Shown here piece by piece: positions 35,176-45,003 of a stretch of 64,000 bases of DNA (positions within the stretch are counted from its first letter, which is position 1; every line of letters begins with the position of its first letter). A model generated the notes under the pieces. That model made no database searches and had not been told where the DNA came from. It saw nothing but the letters and a program-made list of their open reading frames with translations. Made by a program: the position numbers and the translations under genes. The stretch spans positions 6,690,962 through 6,754,961 of the forward strand of contig NC_008278.1 in assembly GCF_000058485.1 (NCBI RefSeq), given 5' to 3'. Origin of the DNA: Frankia alni ACN14a. Its GTDB lineage: Bacteria > Actinomycetota > Actinomycetes > Frankiales > Frankiaceae.

Positions 35176-35220
35176 CTGCACCGCGGACCGGGCCGCCACG
35201 CGGGCCCGGTCCGGGTGCAG
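35176..35220 (-). terminator. Hairpin terminator after the PIN-PhoH gene
   Basis: CTGCACCGCGGACCGGGCC (35176-35194) pairs with 35203-35220 with a single bulged base and an eight-base loop. It is 41 bases past the stop at 35261 on the minus strand. Confidence 0.75.
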
Positions 35221-35226
35221 CGCGGG

Positions 35227-35273
35227 TCAGAGGACGGCGCCCATCAGGGGACGGCCCCCATCAGAGGACCAGG
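35227..35273. repeat. 17-bp tandem repeat spanning a stop codon (PhoH 3' end)
   Basis: Read on the minus strand, GTCCTC-TGA-TGGGGGCC is repeated about 2.5 times. The first copy encodes the final Val-Leu and stop of the PhoH gene; later copies place further TGA triplets downstream. Confidence 0.85.
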
Positions 35274-36553
35274 TCCTCCAGCATCGTGGTCACGAGCGCC
35301 GCGATCGGCGAACGCTCCGAGCGGGTGAGCGTGACGTGCGCGAACAGTGGGTGACCCTTGAGCGTCTCGATGACCGACGCGACCCCGTCATGCCGACCGA
35401 CCCGCAGGTTGTCGCGCTGCGCCACGTCGTGCGTGAGCACCACCCGGGAGCCCTGCCCCAGCCGGGACAGCACGGTGAGCAGCACCCCACGCTCCAGCGA
35501 CTGCGCCTCGTCCACGATCACGAAGGCGTCGTGCAGGGACCGTCCGCGGATGTGGGTGAGCGGGAGCACCTCCAGCATCCCCCGGTCGACGACCTCCTCG
35601 ATCACCTCCTGGGAGACCAGGGCGCCGAGGGTGTCGAACACGGCCTGTGCCCAGGGCGCCATCTTCTCGTTCTCGCTACCCGGGAGGTAACCGAGCTCCT
35701 GGCCGCCGACGGCGTAGAGCGGCCGGAAGACGACGACCCTCCGGTGGGCCCGGCGCTCCATCACCGCCTCCAGGCCCGCGCACAGGGCCAGCGCCGACTT
35801 GCCGGTGCCGGCCCGGCCGCCGAGCGAGACGATGCCGACGTCCGGGTCGAGCAGCAGGTCGAGCGCCACCCGCTGCTCCGCGGAACGCCCGTGCAGCCCG
35901 AACGCGTCCCGGTCGCCCCGCACCAGCCGGACCTGCTTGTCCGCCGTGACCCGGCCGAGCGCCGAGGCACTGCCGCCCGCCGTGGTGAGCACCAGGCCGG
36001 TGTGGCAGGGCAGGTCGGCGGCCTCCAGGATCTCCGTGTACTCGCGGGAGTAGAGCCGGTCGAGATCCTCCTGGGCGACGGTGAGCTCCGCCATGCCGGA
36101 GAAGCCGGTGTCCACCGGCGACAGCGCCTGGTACTCCTCCGCCGGCAGCCCCAGCACCGAGGCCTTGACCCGCAGCGGGAGGTCCTTCGTGACCAGCACG
36201 ACGTCCGCGCCCTCGCGGGCGAGGTTCATCGCGACACACAGGATCCGCGAGTCGTTCGTGTCCACCCGGAACCCCGGTGGAAGCACAGCCGCGTCGGTGT
36301 GATTAAGTTCCACCCGAAGCGTTCCCCCACCCGCCAGCGGGATGGGCTGGTCGAGGCGACCGTGCCGGATGCGCAGGTCATCCAGCAGGCGCAGGGCCTC
36401 CCGGGCGAACCAGCCCAGCTCCGGGTGGTTCCTCTTGCCCTCCAGCTCCCCTATGACGACGAGGGGGAGCACGACATTGTGCTCCGCGAACCGCAGCAGC
36501 GCGCCAGGATCAGAAAGCAGCACGCTTGTGTCGACGACATGCGTTCGTGGCAC
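35261..36553 (-). CDS. PIN domain-PhoH ATPase fusion (PhoH2 type)
   Basis: A 430-residue protein. The N-terminal PIN ribonuclease domain (1-150) has D8 in [12 protein letters not shown]36 (GELEGK) and D101 (TNDSRIL) as acidic metal ligands. The C-terminal PhoH ATPase has Walker [11 protein letters not shown] at 245-254, [17 protein letters not shown] and Walker B FVIVDEAQ. PhoH2 proteins of mycobacteria couple RNA unwinding to RNA cleavage and can behave like toxins with an upstream antitoxin; no antitoxin gene is recognisable here. GTG 36553 follows GGTGGG. Confidence 0.93.
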   Translation of the reverse strand: MPRTHVVDTSVLLSDPGALLRFAEHNVVLPLVVIGELEGKRNHPELGWFAREALRLLDDLRIRHGRLDQPIPLAGGGTLRVELNHTDAAVLPPGFRVDTNDSRILCVAMNLAREGADVVLVTKDLPLRVKASVLGLPAEEYQALSPVDTGFSGMAELTVAQEDLDRLYSREYTEILEAADLPCHTGLVLTTAGGSASALGRVTADKQVRLVRGDRDAFGLHGRSAEQRVALDLLLDPDVGIVSLGGRAGTGKSALALCAGLEAVMERRAHRRVVVFRPLYAVGGQELGYLPGSENEKMAPWAQAVFDTLGALVSQEVIEEVVDRGMLEVLPLTHIRGRSLHDAFVIVDEAQSLERGVLLTVLSRLGQGSRVVLTHDVAQRDNLRVGRHDGVASVIETLKGHPLFAHVTLTRSERSPIAALVTTMLEDLVL

Positions 36554-37110
36554 ACGCCCACCCGCTTACTCGGAGGTAGTCCGGGACCGACCCCTCCAGG
36601 AGCCGGGCACCGGCCTCCTGGTGTAGTCGCGCTTGCGGCACCGAGGGGCCTCCCGAGAGGTCCGGCACCACGCCGGACCACGGCTTGAGACGCTAGGGCT
36701 CTCACGGTAGCTGCCACCTCCCAGGATGGCGACCCACTTCGGGCAACACGTTGCGTTAAGAACGGGAAACGTTTTGCCTCCTCGGGTGCCCATCGTGTCC
36801 CTTTCGGTGACATGCCGACCCGATCATGACGCCCCGCAGCGACCCTCCTCCCCACGGCGCCAACCAGCACCCGCCGACCTCGCCGCGATCCCCACCACCG
36901 TCAGACCACAAGATCAATAGAGTCGCACGCGAGCAACAGCCCCGTCACGCAGCCGATCCCGTCGGCAGTGATCAGGCTCCCCGCGCGGGAGCACCGCGTC
37001 GACCGGTGCCCGGCGCGGTGGCGTCGGCAAGCGCAGATGGTTGACGGCGGTTCCACGTCCCGCATGGTCCACAACCTGCGCGTAGGTGGAGGCCGGTCGG
37101 GGCGATGTGG

Positions 37111-37195
37111 CGGGGTTCCGCGGAACCGCGCATACCGGGCTGGCTGGAGCAGGGGTCCGGGGGCAGGGCACGGTTCCGAAATGCACCATGATCGT
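37111..37195 (+). repeat. GGTTCCG-core repeat pair (element C), diverged copy
   Basis: GGGGTTCCGCGGAACCGCG at 37112-37130 and CGGTTCCGAAATGCACCATG at 37171-37190. Spacing (about 60) and sequence resemble the pair at 11917-12010. Confidence 0.55.
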
Positions 37196-38139
37196 CGAAG
37201 CTGGGGCTGGGGCTGGGCAGTGTGCCCGGTTTCGCCGAGCAGCGCGACCAGCACCGCGGGAGAGAACTGGGCCTCGGATGGGGATGGAGACCCGCACCGC
37301 AGGACCTCGGGAGCCTGGCGCGACCCGGCCGCGACCGGCGGCAGCACAGGCTGGCGGCAACCACGGCAACCACGGCAACCACGGGAGCCGGCGGGCGGTC
37401 GGGGAGCAGGGAGCGGTCCGCTCCGTCGGGAAGGGCAGAAAGGCGTCACGGAGAGGTGCGGAAATCGGAGAAAGGGAAGCGGAGGGCACCGGGCGCGCGT
37501 GAGCGGAGAACAGGCCGGCGCGACAGGGGTGGGCGGTGCGGTCGGCCTGCTCGGTTGACGATGCCATGGTCCCCAGAAGACCAGGAAAGGTAAGGAGTAC
37601 CTAACCGAGTCGGATCCTCGGGCCATGTGCGGCCAGGCGGTGATCGGGAGCCCGTCGCGCGGCGGGATCAGGTCCGGACCCGGAGCAAGGAATCGGGCGG
37701 CTCCGGCTTGGGAGCCAGGTAACGCGAGTGCCCTTCCCGGCGCGGACGGGGTGGCCGGAAGCCTTTCGGAAACATGGCCAGGTGGCCCGGCAACATCAGG
37801 AAATCTGGATGGAACGACTCGGGCTGGATGGATCGGGCGGCACGGGGCCGGACGGACCGCGCTTTCCGGCGGGCGGGCGGCCGGCGGGGGTCCGATTCTC
37901 CTACGGATCAGCGCTCCCGCCCTCTTGACGGAAATCCACCGACCAGCCGCGGACGTTGCAGGAAATCCCAAAGACGACACGCACAGACACCCGTGGAACA
38001 TGCGGGCTGGGGCGCACAGCGAGCGGCGAGCGGGTCCGTTTCCCGGTGAATGCGGGCCTGCTGATCACCTCGAAGCAGACACCCGAATACGTGCCACGTA
38101 CACGGAATCTGTGACGGAGCGCAACCAGCCGACGTGAGC

Positions 38140-38280
38140 CGGTCGGGCCCGACGTCCGACGGGAACCGGCTGGCCCACGTCCGGCGGGAGACCAGATCGC
38201 GGACGTCCGACGGAGCCCGGCTGACCGACGTCACAGGCCAGCAGCTGGCCGACGTCACAGGCGAGCAGGTGGCGGGAACC
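38140..38280. repeat. Degenerate 24-bp tandem repeats
   Basis: About five units starting GACGTCCGACGG or GACGTCACAGGC and ending in GGCTGGC-like strings. They lie just upstream (plus sense) of the pckG terminator and encode nothing convincing. Confidence 0.6.
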
Positions 38281-38302
38281 TGGCTGGAGGCGGACAGGCG
38301 AC

Positions 38303-38339
38303 GGCCCGCGCCGGGCGGGGGAACCGCCCGGCGCGGGCC
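38303..38339 (-). terminator. Strong hairpin terminator of pckG
   Basis: A perfect 16-bp stem, GGCCCGCGCCGGGCGG and its complement, with a five-base loop. It lies 49 bases beyond the pckG stop on the minus strand. Confidence 0.85.
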
Positions 38340-38387
38340 GGGGTGTCGCGGGAGATGCTGTGTCGCGGGTGTCGCGGGTGATGCTGG

Positions 38388-40211
38388 TCAGCCGTCGAGG
38401 CGGCTGACCAGGGCCTCGTGCTCGGCCCAGAGAGCGGCGGGGAGCCGGTCGCCGAACGTCTGGTAGTGCTCGGGAATCAGCTCGGCCTCCTGCTTCCAGA
38501 CGTCGATGTCGACCGTGAGCAGGGCGTCCAGGTCGGCTTCGTCGATCTGAAGGCCGTCGGTCGGCAGGGCGTCCCTGGTCGGCAGGACACCGAGCGGGGT
38601 CTCCACACCGTCGGCGTGGCCCTCGAGGCGGCCGACGATCCAGGCCAGGACACGGCTGTTCTCGCCGAAGCCGGGCCAGAGGAACTTGCCCTCCGGGCTC
38701 TTGCGGAACCAGTTCACGTAGTAGATCCGGGGCAGCTTCGCCTGATCGGCCTTCTGGCCGACCTCCAGCCAGTGGGCGAAGTAGTCGGCCATGTTGTAGC
38801 CACAGAACGGCAGCATGGCGAACGGGTCGCGGCGCAGCTTGCCGATCGCGCCGGCCTGAGCCGCGGTCGTCTCGGAGGCGACGATCGAGCCGAAGAAGAC
38901 CCCGCGCCGCCAGTCGGGCGCCTCGGTGACCAGCGGAACCGCGGTCGCCCTGCGACCGCCGAACAGGATCGCCGAGATCGGCACGCCCTTCGGGTCCTGC
39001 CACTCGGAGGCGATGGTCGGGCACTGCCCGGCGGGGACGGTGAACCGCGCGTTGGGGTGCGCGGCGGGCTCGGTGGACTCGGGAGTCCAGTCGCGGCCCT
39101 TCCAGTCGGTGAGGTGCCCCGGGGCCTGCTTGGTCAGCCCCTCCCACCAGACGTCGCCGTCGTCGGTGCGGGCCACGTTCGTGAAGACCGTGTTACCCCA
39201 CAGCGTCTTGATCGCGTTCGGGTTGGTCTGCTCGCCCGTGCCGGGGGCGACACCGAAGAAGCCGGCCTCGGGGTTGACGGCGTAGAGCCGGCCGTCCTCA
39301 CCGAACCGCATCCACGCGATGTCGTCACCGACAGTCTCCGCCTTCCACCCGGGAAGGGTGGGGATGAGCATTGCGAGGTTGGTCTTTCCACAGGCCGACG
39401 GGAAGGCCGCGGCAATGTAGTGAACCTTACCCGCGGGCGACGTCAGCTTGAGGATGAGCATGTGCTCGGCAAGCCAGCCCTCATCGCGCGCCATAACGGA
39501 CGCGATGCGCAGTGCGTAGCATTTCTTGCCGAGGAGCGCGTTACCACCGTAACCCGATCCATAGGACCAGATCTCGCGGGTCTCCGGGAAATGAGTGATG
39601 TACTTCGTCGTGTTGCACGGCCACGGAACGTCGGCCGCACCGGATTCCAGCGGAGCACCAAGCGAATGCACCGCCGGAACAAAGAAGCCATCTTCACCGA
39701 GCTGTTCCAGCGCGGGCGCGCCCATACGGGTCATCGTGCGCATGGAAATGACGACGTAGGGCGAGTCGGTGATTTCCACCCCGAGCGCCGAGATATGCGA
39801 TCCAAGCGGACCCATGCAGAAGGGCACGACATACATCGTGCGACCGCGCATGGAGCCCTCGAACAGGCCCTGGAGCTTGACCCGCATCTCCGCCGGGTCC
39901 ATCCAGTTGTTCGTGGGGCCGGCGTCCTCGGCCTTCTCGGAGCAGATGTAGGTGCGATCCTCGACCCGGGCCACGTCGCTGGGGTCCGAGGCGGCGTAAA
40001 AGCTGTTGGGACGCTTTTCGTCGTTCAGTCGGACCAGGGTCCCCTTCTCGATCAGGAGACTGGTCAGCCGGTCGAACTCGGCCTCCGATCCGTCGCACCA
40101 CTCAACCCGTTCCGGCTGGGTGAGTTCGGCGATCTCACGCACCCAGGCGACCAGCCTGGCGTGCTTCGTGGGGGCCGCTTCCAGCCCCGGAATCTGTGCC
40201 GCGGTCGTCAC
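38388..40211 (-). CDS. pckG: Phosphoenolpyruvate carboxykinase (GTP)
   Basis: A 607-residue GTP-dependent PEP carboxykinase, the normal length for the family. The P-loop [11 protein letters not shown] (270-280) contains the reactive cysteine C274. Also present are [22 protein letters not shown], the metal site [13 protein letters not shown], the GTP-loop segment [23 protein letters not shown] and [11 protein letters not shown]. It converts oxaloacetate and GTP to PEP, CO2 and GDP, the first committed gluconeogenic step. GTG 40211 has GGAGG eight bases upstream. It ends at a strong hairpin. Confidence 0.97.
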   Translation of the reverse strand: MTTAAQIPGLEAAPTKHARLVAWVREIAELTQPERVEWCDGSEAEFDRLTSLLIEKGTLVRLNDEKRPNSFYAASDPSDVARVEDRTYICSEKAEDAGPTNNWMDPAEMRVKLQGLFEGSMRGRTMYVVPFCMGPLGSHISALGVEITDSPYVVISMRTMTRMGAPALEQLGEDGFFVPAVHSLGAPLESGAADVPWPCNTTKYITHFPETREIWSYGSGYGGNALLGKKCYALRIASVMARDEGWLAEHMLILKLTSPAGKVHYIAAAFPSACGKTNLAMLIPTLPGWKAETVGDDIAWMRFGEDGRLYAVNPEAGFFGVAPGTGEQTNPNAIKTLWGNTVFTNVARTDDGDVWWEGLTKQAPGHLTDWKGRDWTPESTEPAAHPNARFTVPAGQCPTIASEWQDPKGVPISAILFGGRRATAVPLVTEAPDWRRGVFFGSIVASETTAAQAGAIGKLRRDPFAMLPFCGYNMADYFAHWLEVGQKADQAKLPRIYYVNWFRKSPEGKFLWPGFGENSRVLAWIVGRLEGHADGVETPLGVLPTRDALPTDGLQIDEADLDALLTVDIDVWKQEAELIPEHYQTFGDRLPAALWAEHEALVSRLDG

Positions 40212-40493
40212 AGCTCACACCTCCGGTCGAGTCGAACCCGCCGCGTTCTCGCCCCGTATGCAGGTGCCGACTTCAGTACTCGAACGTTCTCGTTCACGCG
40301 CTGACAAAACCCGCGGTACAGGGGCAGTTCGAGGTCGCGTTCAGGATCATTAGACTGTACCGCGCGTTCCCCCCGCAGTCGCGCGATAGCGAGTGGACAG
40401 AAGCGTCGGATCCATCACGCACCGGTACGGACGGACCGCCGCCGGGTGACTCCGTCTCGTGGCTGCCGGAAGCCTCGGGTTATCGTCCTGGAC

Positions 40494-41189
40494 GTGGCTT
40501 CCCTCACGCAGCAGCCCGCCGGGCCTCCGCAGGCGGACGGCCCCTCCCACCCCCGTGACCTGGTGCGACCACGCATGCGGGGATGGCTACATGCCGGGGC
40601 ATTCCCCGTAAGCCTTGCACTGGGTCTCCTCGCCGTGGCGCTGGCCACCACGCTCCGTGCCCGACTGGGGATCGCAATATACGCGCTGAGTATTGCGGCG
40701 CTGTTCGGAACGAGCGCGCTCTACCACCGCACGATGTGGTCGACGTCACGTGCCCGGTCGCGCATGAAACGCCTCGACCATTCAATGATCTTTGTTTTCA
40801 TCGCCGGCACTTATACCCCTTTTGCCCTCCTTGGGATGCCGGAGCGCACGGCTCGCGTGGTCCTGGCCGTGGTGTGGGGCGGAGCGGCACTCGGCGTGAC
40901 CATCCGGATGCTGTGGCTGCACTCGCCGCGGTACCTGACCGTGCCGCTGTACATCGCCCTCGGCTGGGTCGCCGTCTTCGTCATCCCGGAGCTGGCTCAC
41001 CGGGCCGGGATCGCCTCGATGGTCCTGCTGCTGGTCGGCGGCGTCTGCTACAGCCTCGGTGCCATCGTCTACGCCGCGCGGCGACCGGACCCGGCCCCGG
41101 CGACCTTCGGCTACCACGAGGTGTTCCACGCCTTCACCCTCGTCGCCGCGGCCTGCCACTACATCGCCCTGATGTTCGCGATCCGCTGA
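40494..41189 (+). CDS. Hemolysin III / PAQR-family membrane protein
   Basis: A protein of about 231 residues with seven membrane segments. Family motifs are RGWLHAGAFPVSL, SALYHRTMW, KRLDHSMIFVFIAGTYTPF and the C-terminal YHEVFHAFTLVAAACHYIA, whose histidines and aspartate form the metal site of the PAQR/HlyIII fold. Start uncertain: GTG 40494 is used; none of the candidates has a strong ribosome site. Despite the name, most bacterial members are not proven haemolysins. It ends just before palindromic element B copy 2. Confidence 0.88.
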   Translation: MASLTQQPAGPPQADGPSHPRDLVRPRMRGWLHAGAFPVSLALGLLAVALATTLRARLGIAIYALSIAALFGTSALYHRTMWSTSRARSRMKRLDHSMIFVFIAGTYTPFALLGMPERTARVVLAVVWGGAALGVTIRMLWLHSPRYLTVPLYIALGWVAVFVIPELAHRAGIASMVLLLVGGVCYSLGAIVYAARRPDPAPATFGYHEVFHAFTLVAAACHYIALMFAIR

Positions 41190-41233
41190 CCCCACCACCC
41201 ACCCCATCCCACCCCAGCTCAGCCCAGGGCCAG

Positions 41234-41287
41234 TGGCGGTGCGCACTGCACGGTCTGCCCACGCGGACCGTACGCAACGCGCCGCAA
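41234..41287 (-). repeat. Palindromic intergenic element B, copy 2 (inverted)
   Basis: Reverse complement of the 54-bp element at 11790-11843 (43 of 54 identical). The inner stem ACGGTC/GACCGT is perfect here, the outer stem has one mismatch. It lies 45 bases after the hemolysin III stop, again between convergent genes. Confidence 0.75.
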
Positions 41288-41321
41288 CCCGCCCGGCATG
41301 CCGCCGCGGACCGTGCGGGAG

Positions 41322-41930
41322 TCAGCGGCCGGGGCCCTCGGCACGGATCTTCTCGACCTGTTCGAGGGCCTCGCGAAGCTGGCGCAGCCAGGTGTCGGAG
41401 TTGTCCCCGACCAGCCGGACGCACCAGGCCAGCGCCTCGCTGCGGCTGCGCGCCACGCCGGACTCGACGAGGGTGTCCAGCACCTGACGCTCCGGCTGGC
41501 GCAGCCGCGTCATCACCGGCACGGACAGCACGGTGAACAGCTCGCTGGCCGCGCCCGCGGTCGCCCCCCACGCGACCTTGCGTCCATAGCGCCGCTCGGC
41601 CTCGGCGGCGATGGCGATCCGCTCGTCCCGGGTGCGCTCGCGGAACCCGCGGATCAGGGCGGCGGCCTCCAGGTCAGGCCCGTTCGACGGTGCCACCCCC
41701 CCGGGGTGAGAGGCAGCGGCCTGATCGGCGCGGGGTTTCTCGACAGGGGGTTGCTCGAAGGGGAGTTCCCCGACGACGGTGATCTCGTCCCGGTCGACGA
41801 CCACGGCCGGCGGGCCGGTGAACCATCCGGCGGGGACGTGGGCCGCGAACCAGTCCGGCGCGTCCTGCGCCGGCACCGACTCCGCCCGATCCCCCGGCCT
41901 GCCGTAACCACGCCCACGCGGACCGGACAT
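41322..41930 (-). CDS. Conserved hypothetical protein with helical C-terminus
   Basis: A 202-residue protein. ATG 41930 follows GAGGAG. The N-terminal half is low-complexity (Gly/Arg then Pro/Ala) with one short ordered segment, DWFAAHVPAGWFTGPPAVVV. The last ~70 residues (LRQPERQVLDTLVESGVARSRSEALAWCVRLVG plus a final coiled helix) look like a ribbon-helix-helix or antitoxin-like helical module, split here into two readable halves. No family can be named. It converges on the hemolysin III gene. Confidence 0.75.
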   Translation of the reverse strand: MSGPRGRGYGRPGDRAESVPAQDAPDWFAAHVPAGWFTGPPAVVVDRDEITVVGELPFEQPPVEKPRADQAAASHPGGVAPSNGPDLEAAALIRGFRERTRDERIAIAAEAERRYGRKVAWGATAGAASELFTVLSVPVMTRLRQPERQVLDTLVESGVARSRSEALAWCVRLVGDNSDTWLRQLREALEQVEKIRAEGPGR

Positions 41931-42079
41931 GACGAGTCTCCTCAGGTCCCCCGGCCGGACCCGCGGGCGGGCCCAACCTGCCGAACTGGTCCGGAGCCGT
42001 GGCCCCGCCAGGGTGCGCGCCGACACACCCCGCCGACGATTACACGCTTACCGGGTCACGAGTGAAAGTGCTTGGGGCC

Positions 42080-44110
42080 TCAGGTGGCGACCTTCACGCC
42101 GAGCTGCCTGCGAACCTCCTCGGCGGTGTGCACGGGCAGCTCGCAGACGAAGTCGCGGCAGACGTACACCCCCGGGGCTCCCCGCCCGGCGACCAACGGC
42201 CCGCTGGTCACCACGACGGCACCGGGCGCGGTGCCCAGCCGGGCGAGCCGTTCCAGGGCCGGACTGTCCACGACGGCGACCTCGGCCGGTCCGGCGAGCA
42301 GCGCCTCGGCGACCGCTCCGGCCCAGCCGGCGAACCGGGCGTCGCGGGACAGCAGCGGCGCGAACCGGGCCACGGTCGCCTCGGCGGTGCTCCGGTGCTC
42401 GGCCGAGCCGGTCAGGGCCGCGTAGGTCAGCAGGGCACCCGCCACCGCCGCCTGGCCCGACGGGGTCGCCGAGTCCGAGTCGTCGCGGGGGCGGCGCAGC
42501 AGCGCCTCCGCGTCGTCCGCGGTGTCGAAGAAGCCGCCGTCCGGCGCGGCGAACCGGGCCCGGACCACCTCGAGCAGCTCCCCGGCCAGGGTCAGCCACT
42601 CCGGATCACCGGTGACCTGGTGCAGGGTGAGCAGCCCCTCGGCGACGTCGCCGTAGTCCTCCAGCACGCCGGCGTTCGTCCCGACCCGGCCGTCCCGGCT
42701 GGTGCGCCGCAGCCGGCCCGCCACGAGGTGGACGTCGCGCAGCAGCACGGCCGCGTCCTCGGCGGCGCGGATCCAGGCCGGCTCGTCGAGCAGCGCCCCG
42801 GCCTCGGCGAGGGCGGCGATGGCCAGCCCGTTCCACGCGGCGACCACCTTGTCGTCCCGGGCGGGCTGCGGACGGCCGGCCCGGGCGGCGGCCAGGGCCG
42901 CGCGCACCGCCGCGAAGCGCGCCGCGTCGGGCGGGTCCGCCGGAAGCTGCAGCACCGACGTCCCGTGCTCGAACGTGCCCTCCGCGGTGACGCCGAAGAT
43001 CTCCGCTGCCCAGGCACCGTCGTCCGCGCCGAGGGCGGCGCGCAGGCCGGCGGGTGTCCACGAGTAGCTCGCGCCCTCCTCGGGCTGCGCGTGGGCCGCC
43101 GGGACGCCCGCCGGCACCGCGTCCGCGTCGAGCGCCGAGGCGAACCCGCCCTGCGGGGTACGCAGGTCGGCGAGCAGGAACGCCGCGGTCTCCCGGACCA
43201 CCCGCTGGGCCAGCGGCGAGCCGGTGGCCCGCCACAGGTGCAGGTACACCCGCAGCAGCTGGGCGTTGTCGTAGAGCATCTTCTCGAAGTGCGGGACGGT
43301 CCACGTCGCGTCGACGCTGTAGCGGGCGAAGCCGCCGGCGAGCTGGTCGTACATGCCGCCGCGGGCCATTCGCTCGCAGGTCAGCGCCACCATCTCCAGG
43401 CTGTGCCCGTCGCCGGTGCGGGCGGCGTGGCGCAACAGCATCTCCGCGACCATGGACGGCGGGAACTTCGGCGCCCCGCCGAAACCGCCGTGCCGCGCGT
43501 CGAACCGGGCGGACAGGCCCGCGACGGCCGTGTCCAGCAGCGGCGGGCTCAGCTCGTCGGCGACGCCGGAGGTGGGGCTCGCGGCGAGCCCGGCGACCGG
43601 GCCGCGCGCCGCCGCCTCCGCCAGCCGGCGGGCGATGTCGGCTCCCGACTCCTCGATCTCCGCCCGCCTGGTCTGCCAGGCGGCGACCACTGCCTCCAGC
43701 ACCTGGCGGAACGACCCCATGCCCGGCCGGGGCCGGGGCGGGAAGTAGGTGCCCGCGAAGAACGGCTCGGCGGTCGGGGTGAGGAAGACCGTCATCGGCC
43801 AACCGCCGTGACCGGTCAGGGCGACGGTGACGTCCATGTAGACGGAGTCGACGTCCGGCCGCTCCTCCCGGTCCACCTTGATGTTGACGAAGTGGTCGTT
43901 CATGTAGGCGGCGGTGACCACGTCCTCGAACGACTCGTGCGCCATGACGTGGCACCAGTGGCAGGACGCGTAGCCCACCGAGAGCAGCACGGGCACCCCT
44001 CGGCGGGCCGCCTCGGCGAACGCCTCCGGGCACCACGGCCACCAGTCGACGGGGTTGTCCGCATGCTGGAGCAGGTACGGAGACGTCTGCTCCGCCAGCT
44101 TGTTCGGCAC
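42080..44110 (-). CDS. Thioredoxin-fold DUF255 protein (YyaL/SSP411-like)
   Basis: A 676-residue protein. The N-terminal thioredoxin-like domain starts [20 protein letters not shown] and has the CHWCH motif (SCHWCHVM) followed by [14 protein letters not shown] and [10 protein letters not shown]. The larger C-terminal part is an (alpha/alpha)6-barrel like that of N-acylglucosamine epimerases, with [14 protein letters not shown] and [18 protein letters not shown] precedes the GTG. Human SSP411 and Bacillus YyaL share this layout; the biochemical function is not established. Confidence 0.93.
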   Translation of the reverse strand: MPNKLAEQTSPYLLQHADNPVDWWPWCPEAFAEAARRGVPVLLSVGYASCHWCHVMAHESFEDVVTAAYMNDHFVNIKVDREERPDVDSVYMDVTVALTGHGGWPMTVFLTPTAEPFFAGTYFPPRPRPGMGSFRQVLEAVVAAWQTRRAEIEESGADIARRLAEAAARGPVAGLAASPTSGVADELSPPLLDTAVAGLSARFDARHGGFGGAPKFPPSMVAEMLLRHAARTGDGHSLEMVALTCERMARGGMYDQLAGGFARYSVDATWTVPHFEKMLYDNAQLLRVYLHLWRATGSPLAQRVVRETAAFLLADLRTPQGGFASALDADAVPAGVPAAHAQPEEGASYSWTPAGLRAALGADDGAWAAEIFGVTAEGTFEHGTSVLQLPADPPDAARFAAVRAALAAARAGRPQPARDDKVVAAWNGLAIAALAEAGALLDEPAWIRAAEDAAVLLRDVHLVAGRLRRTSRDGRVGTNAGVLEDYGDVAEGLLTLHQVTGDPEWLTLAGELLEVVRARFAAPDGGFFDTADDAEALLRRPRDDSDSATPSGQAAVAGALLTYAALTGSAEHRSTAEATVARFAPLLSRDARFAGWAGAVAEALLAGPAEVAVVDSPALERLARLGTAPGAVVVTSGPLVAGRGAPGVYVCRDFVCELPVHTAEEVRRQLGVKVAT

Positions 44111-44318
44111 CGGGCAACTCCTCAGGGTCTGGCGTCGCCCGGGTCTGTGGAGCCCCGGGTCACTGGCTATGCAACCAAAGCGGCGAGCGGCTATGCCCCC
44201 ACCCGTGCCCCGGCGCGCCGACTGTGGCCATCGGCACCCCCAACTCGCCAGCCACCCCTGCCGGGCGCCGGCGGGTCAGCCCCTCGGCGACGTGTCGTCG
44301 AGGGCACCGTCCGATGGG

Positions 44319-44525
44319 TCAGCCGCGGAAGATGTCGTGGGTACCGACCCGAAGCCAGATCACATGCGGGTCGGTACCGCGACCCGGCAGCGGATCCCCG
44401 TACGTCCACAGCGCCCGGCCGTCCGGCGCCCAGGTCATCTCGAACAGGCCCGGCTTCGACGTGAACGCCTTGACCCGCAGCGACGGGTGAAATCGCGGAC
44501 GGAGAGACCCTGAACGAACAGCCGC
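44319..44525 (-). pseudogene. Frameshifted small protein, possible RelE-like toxin remnant
   Basis: One frame ends VKAFTSKPGLFEMTWAPDG followed by WTYGDP and HVIWLRVGTHDIFRG, which resembles small actinobacterial proteins sometimes annotated as RelE/ParE-like (from memory, not certain). This frame has no good start. The natural upstream part, LFVQGLSVRDFT, is in a different frame; the switch falls within 44472-44491. A one-base indel has therefore probably split the gene, unless it is a sequencing error. No antitoxin gene is recognised next to it. Confidence 0.4.
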
Positions 44526-44550
44526 CGGGCGGGCAGGAACGCGGCGCGCT

Positions 44551-45003
44551 GCTCCGGCCGAAGCCGGTGGTGCTCCGCCAGTCCCACCCGTGCCCCGCGG
44601 GATGCCTGAACATGCCAGCAGATGCCAGGGGCGGCGTCGGGTGAGACAGGGTGAGACCCGGCACGGCACCATGGCGGCGACCCTCGGGTGGAGGAAAACC
44701 GATTGCCGAGGTCGATCATCGTGGCGACCATGGAGGGGAAGATCACCCGGTGCCCGGGACTGCTCGGGCGGCACGGTCCGTTCGTGGTGGCGTGCGGTCG
44801 GAACCGGGTTGTGCGGCACCGGATACGCTCGGGGGAAGGCACGATCCCGGCTCCTCCGCTCGCCCACCCGTTCGCCGTCCACTCGCTCGACCGCCGTCCG
44901 CCAGGCCGCCGTTGCGCCGCGAGAGCGGTCGAGGAGTCGCCGCGGGCACGCGGCAGGGTTGTCGCAGGGTCGGCGTACCAACGAGTTGGGGTGGCACGAG
45001 CGA
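44551..45003. other. Upstream region of leuS
   Basis: About 450 bp with no convincing gene. A GGGTGAGAC string is repeated at about 44637-44657. I looked for a T-box antiterminator before leuS and did not find its conserved GGTGGAACCGCG motif. The leuS promoter must lie here. Confidence 0.5.

Larger units (their letters stand above)
36554..38302. other. 1.75-kb gene-free region between phoH and pckG
   Basis: No frame in this stretch has both normal codon bias and a recognisable protein. Conspicuous parts: element C-type repeats at 37111-37195; a GCTGGG tandem at about 37199-37217; a CAACCACGG triple at 37358-37382; and degenerate 24-bp tandems at 38140-38280. A weakly expressed RNA or a decayed gene is possible. 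Promoters for phoH should lie near 36600-36750. Confidence 0.55.

Noticed and set aside
36901-38001. A 366-codon minus-strand frame between phoH and pckG
   Set aside because: Pro/Arg/Ser-rich with abnormal codon use and repeats; no recognisable domain.
44551-45003. T-box leader before leuS
   Set aside because: The conserved T-box antiterminator sequence was not found; only a short GGGTGAGAC repeat is present.
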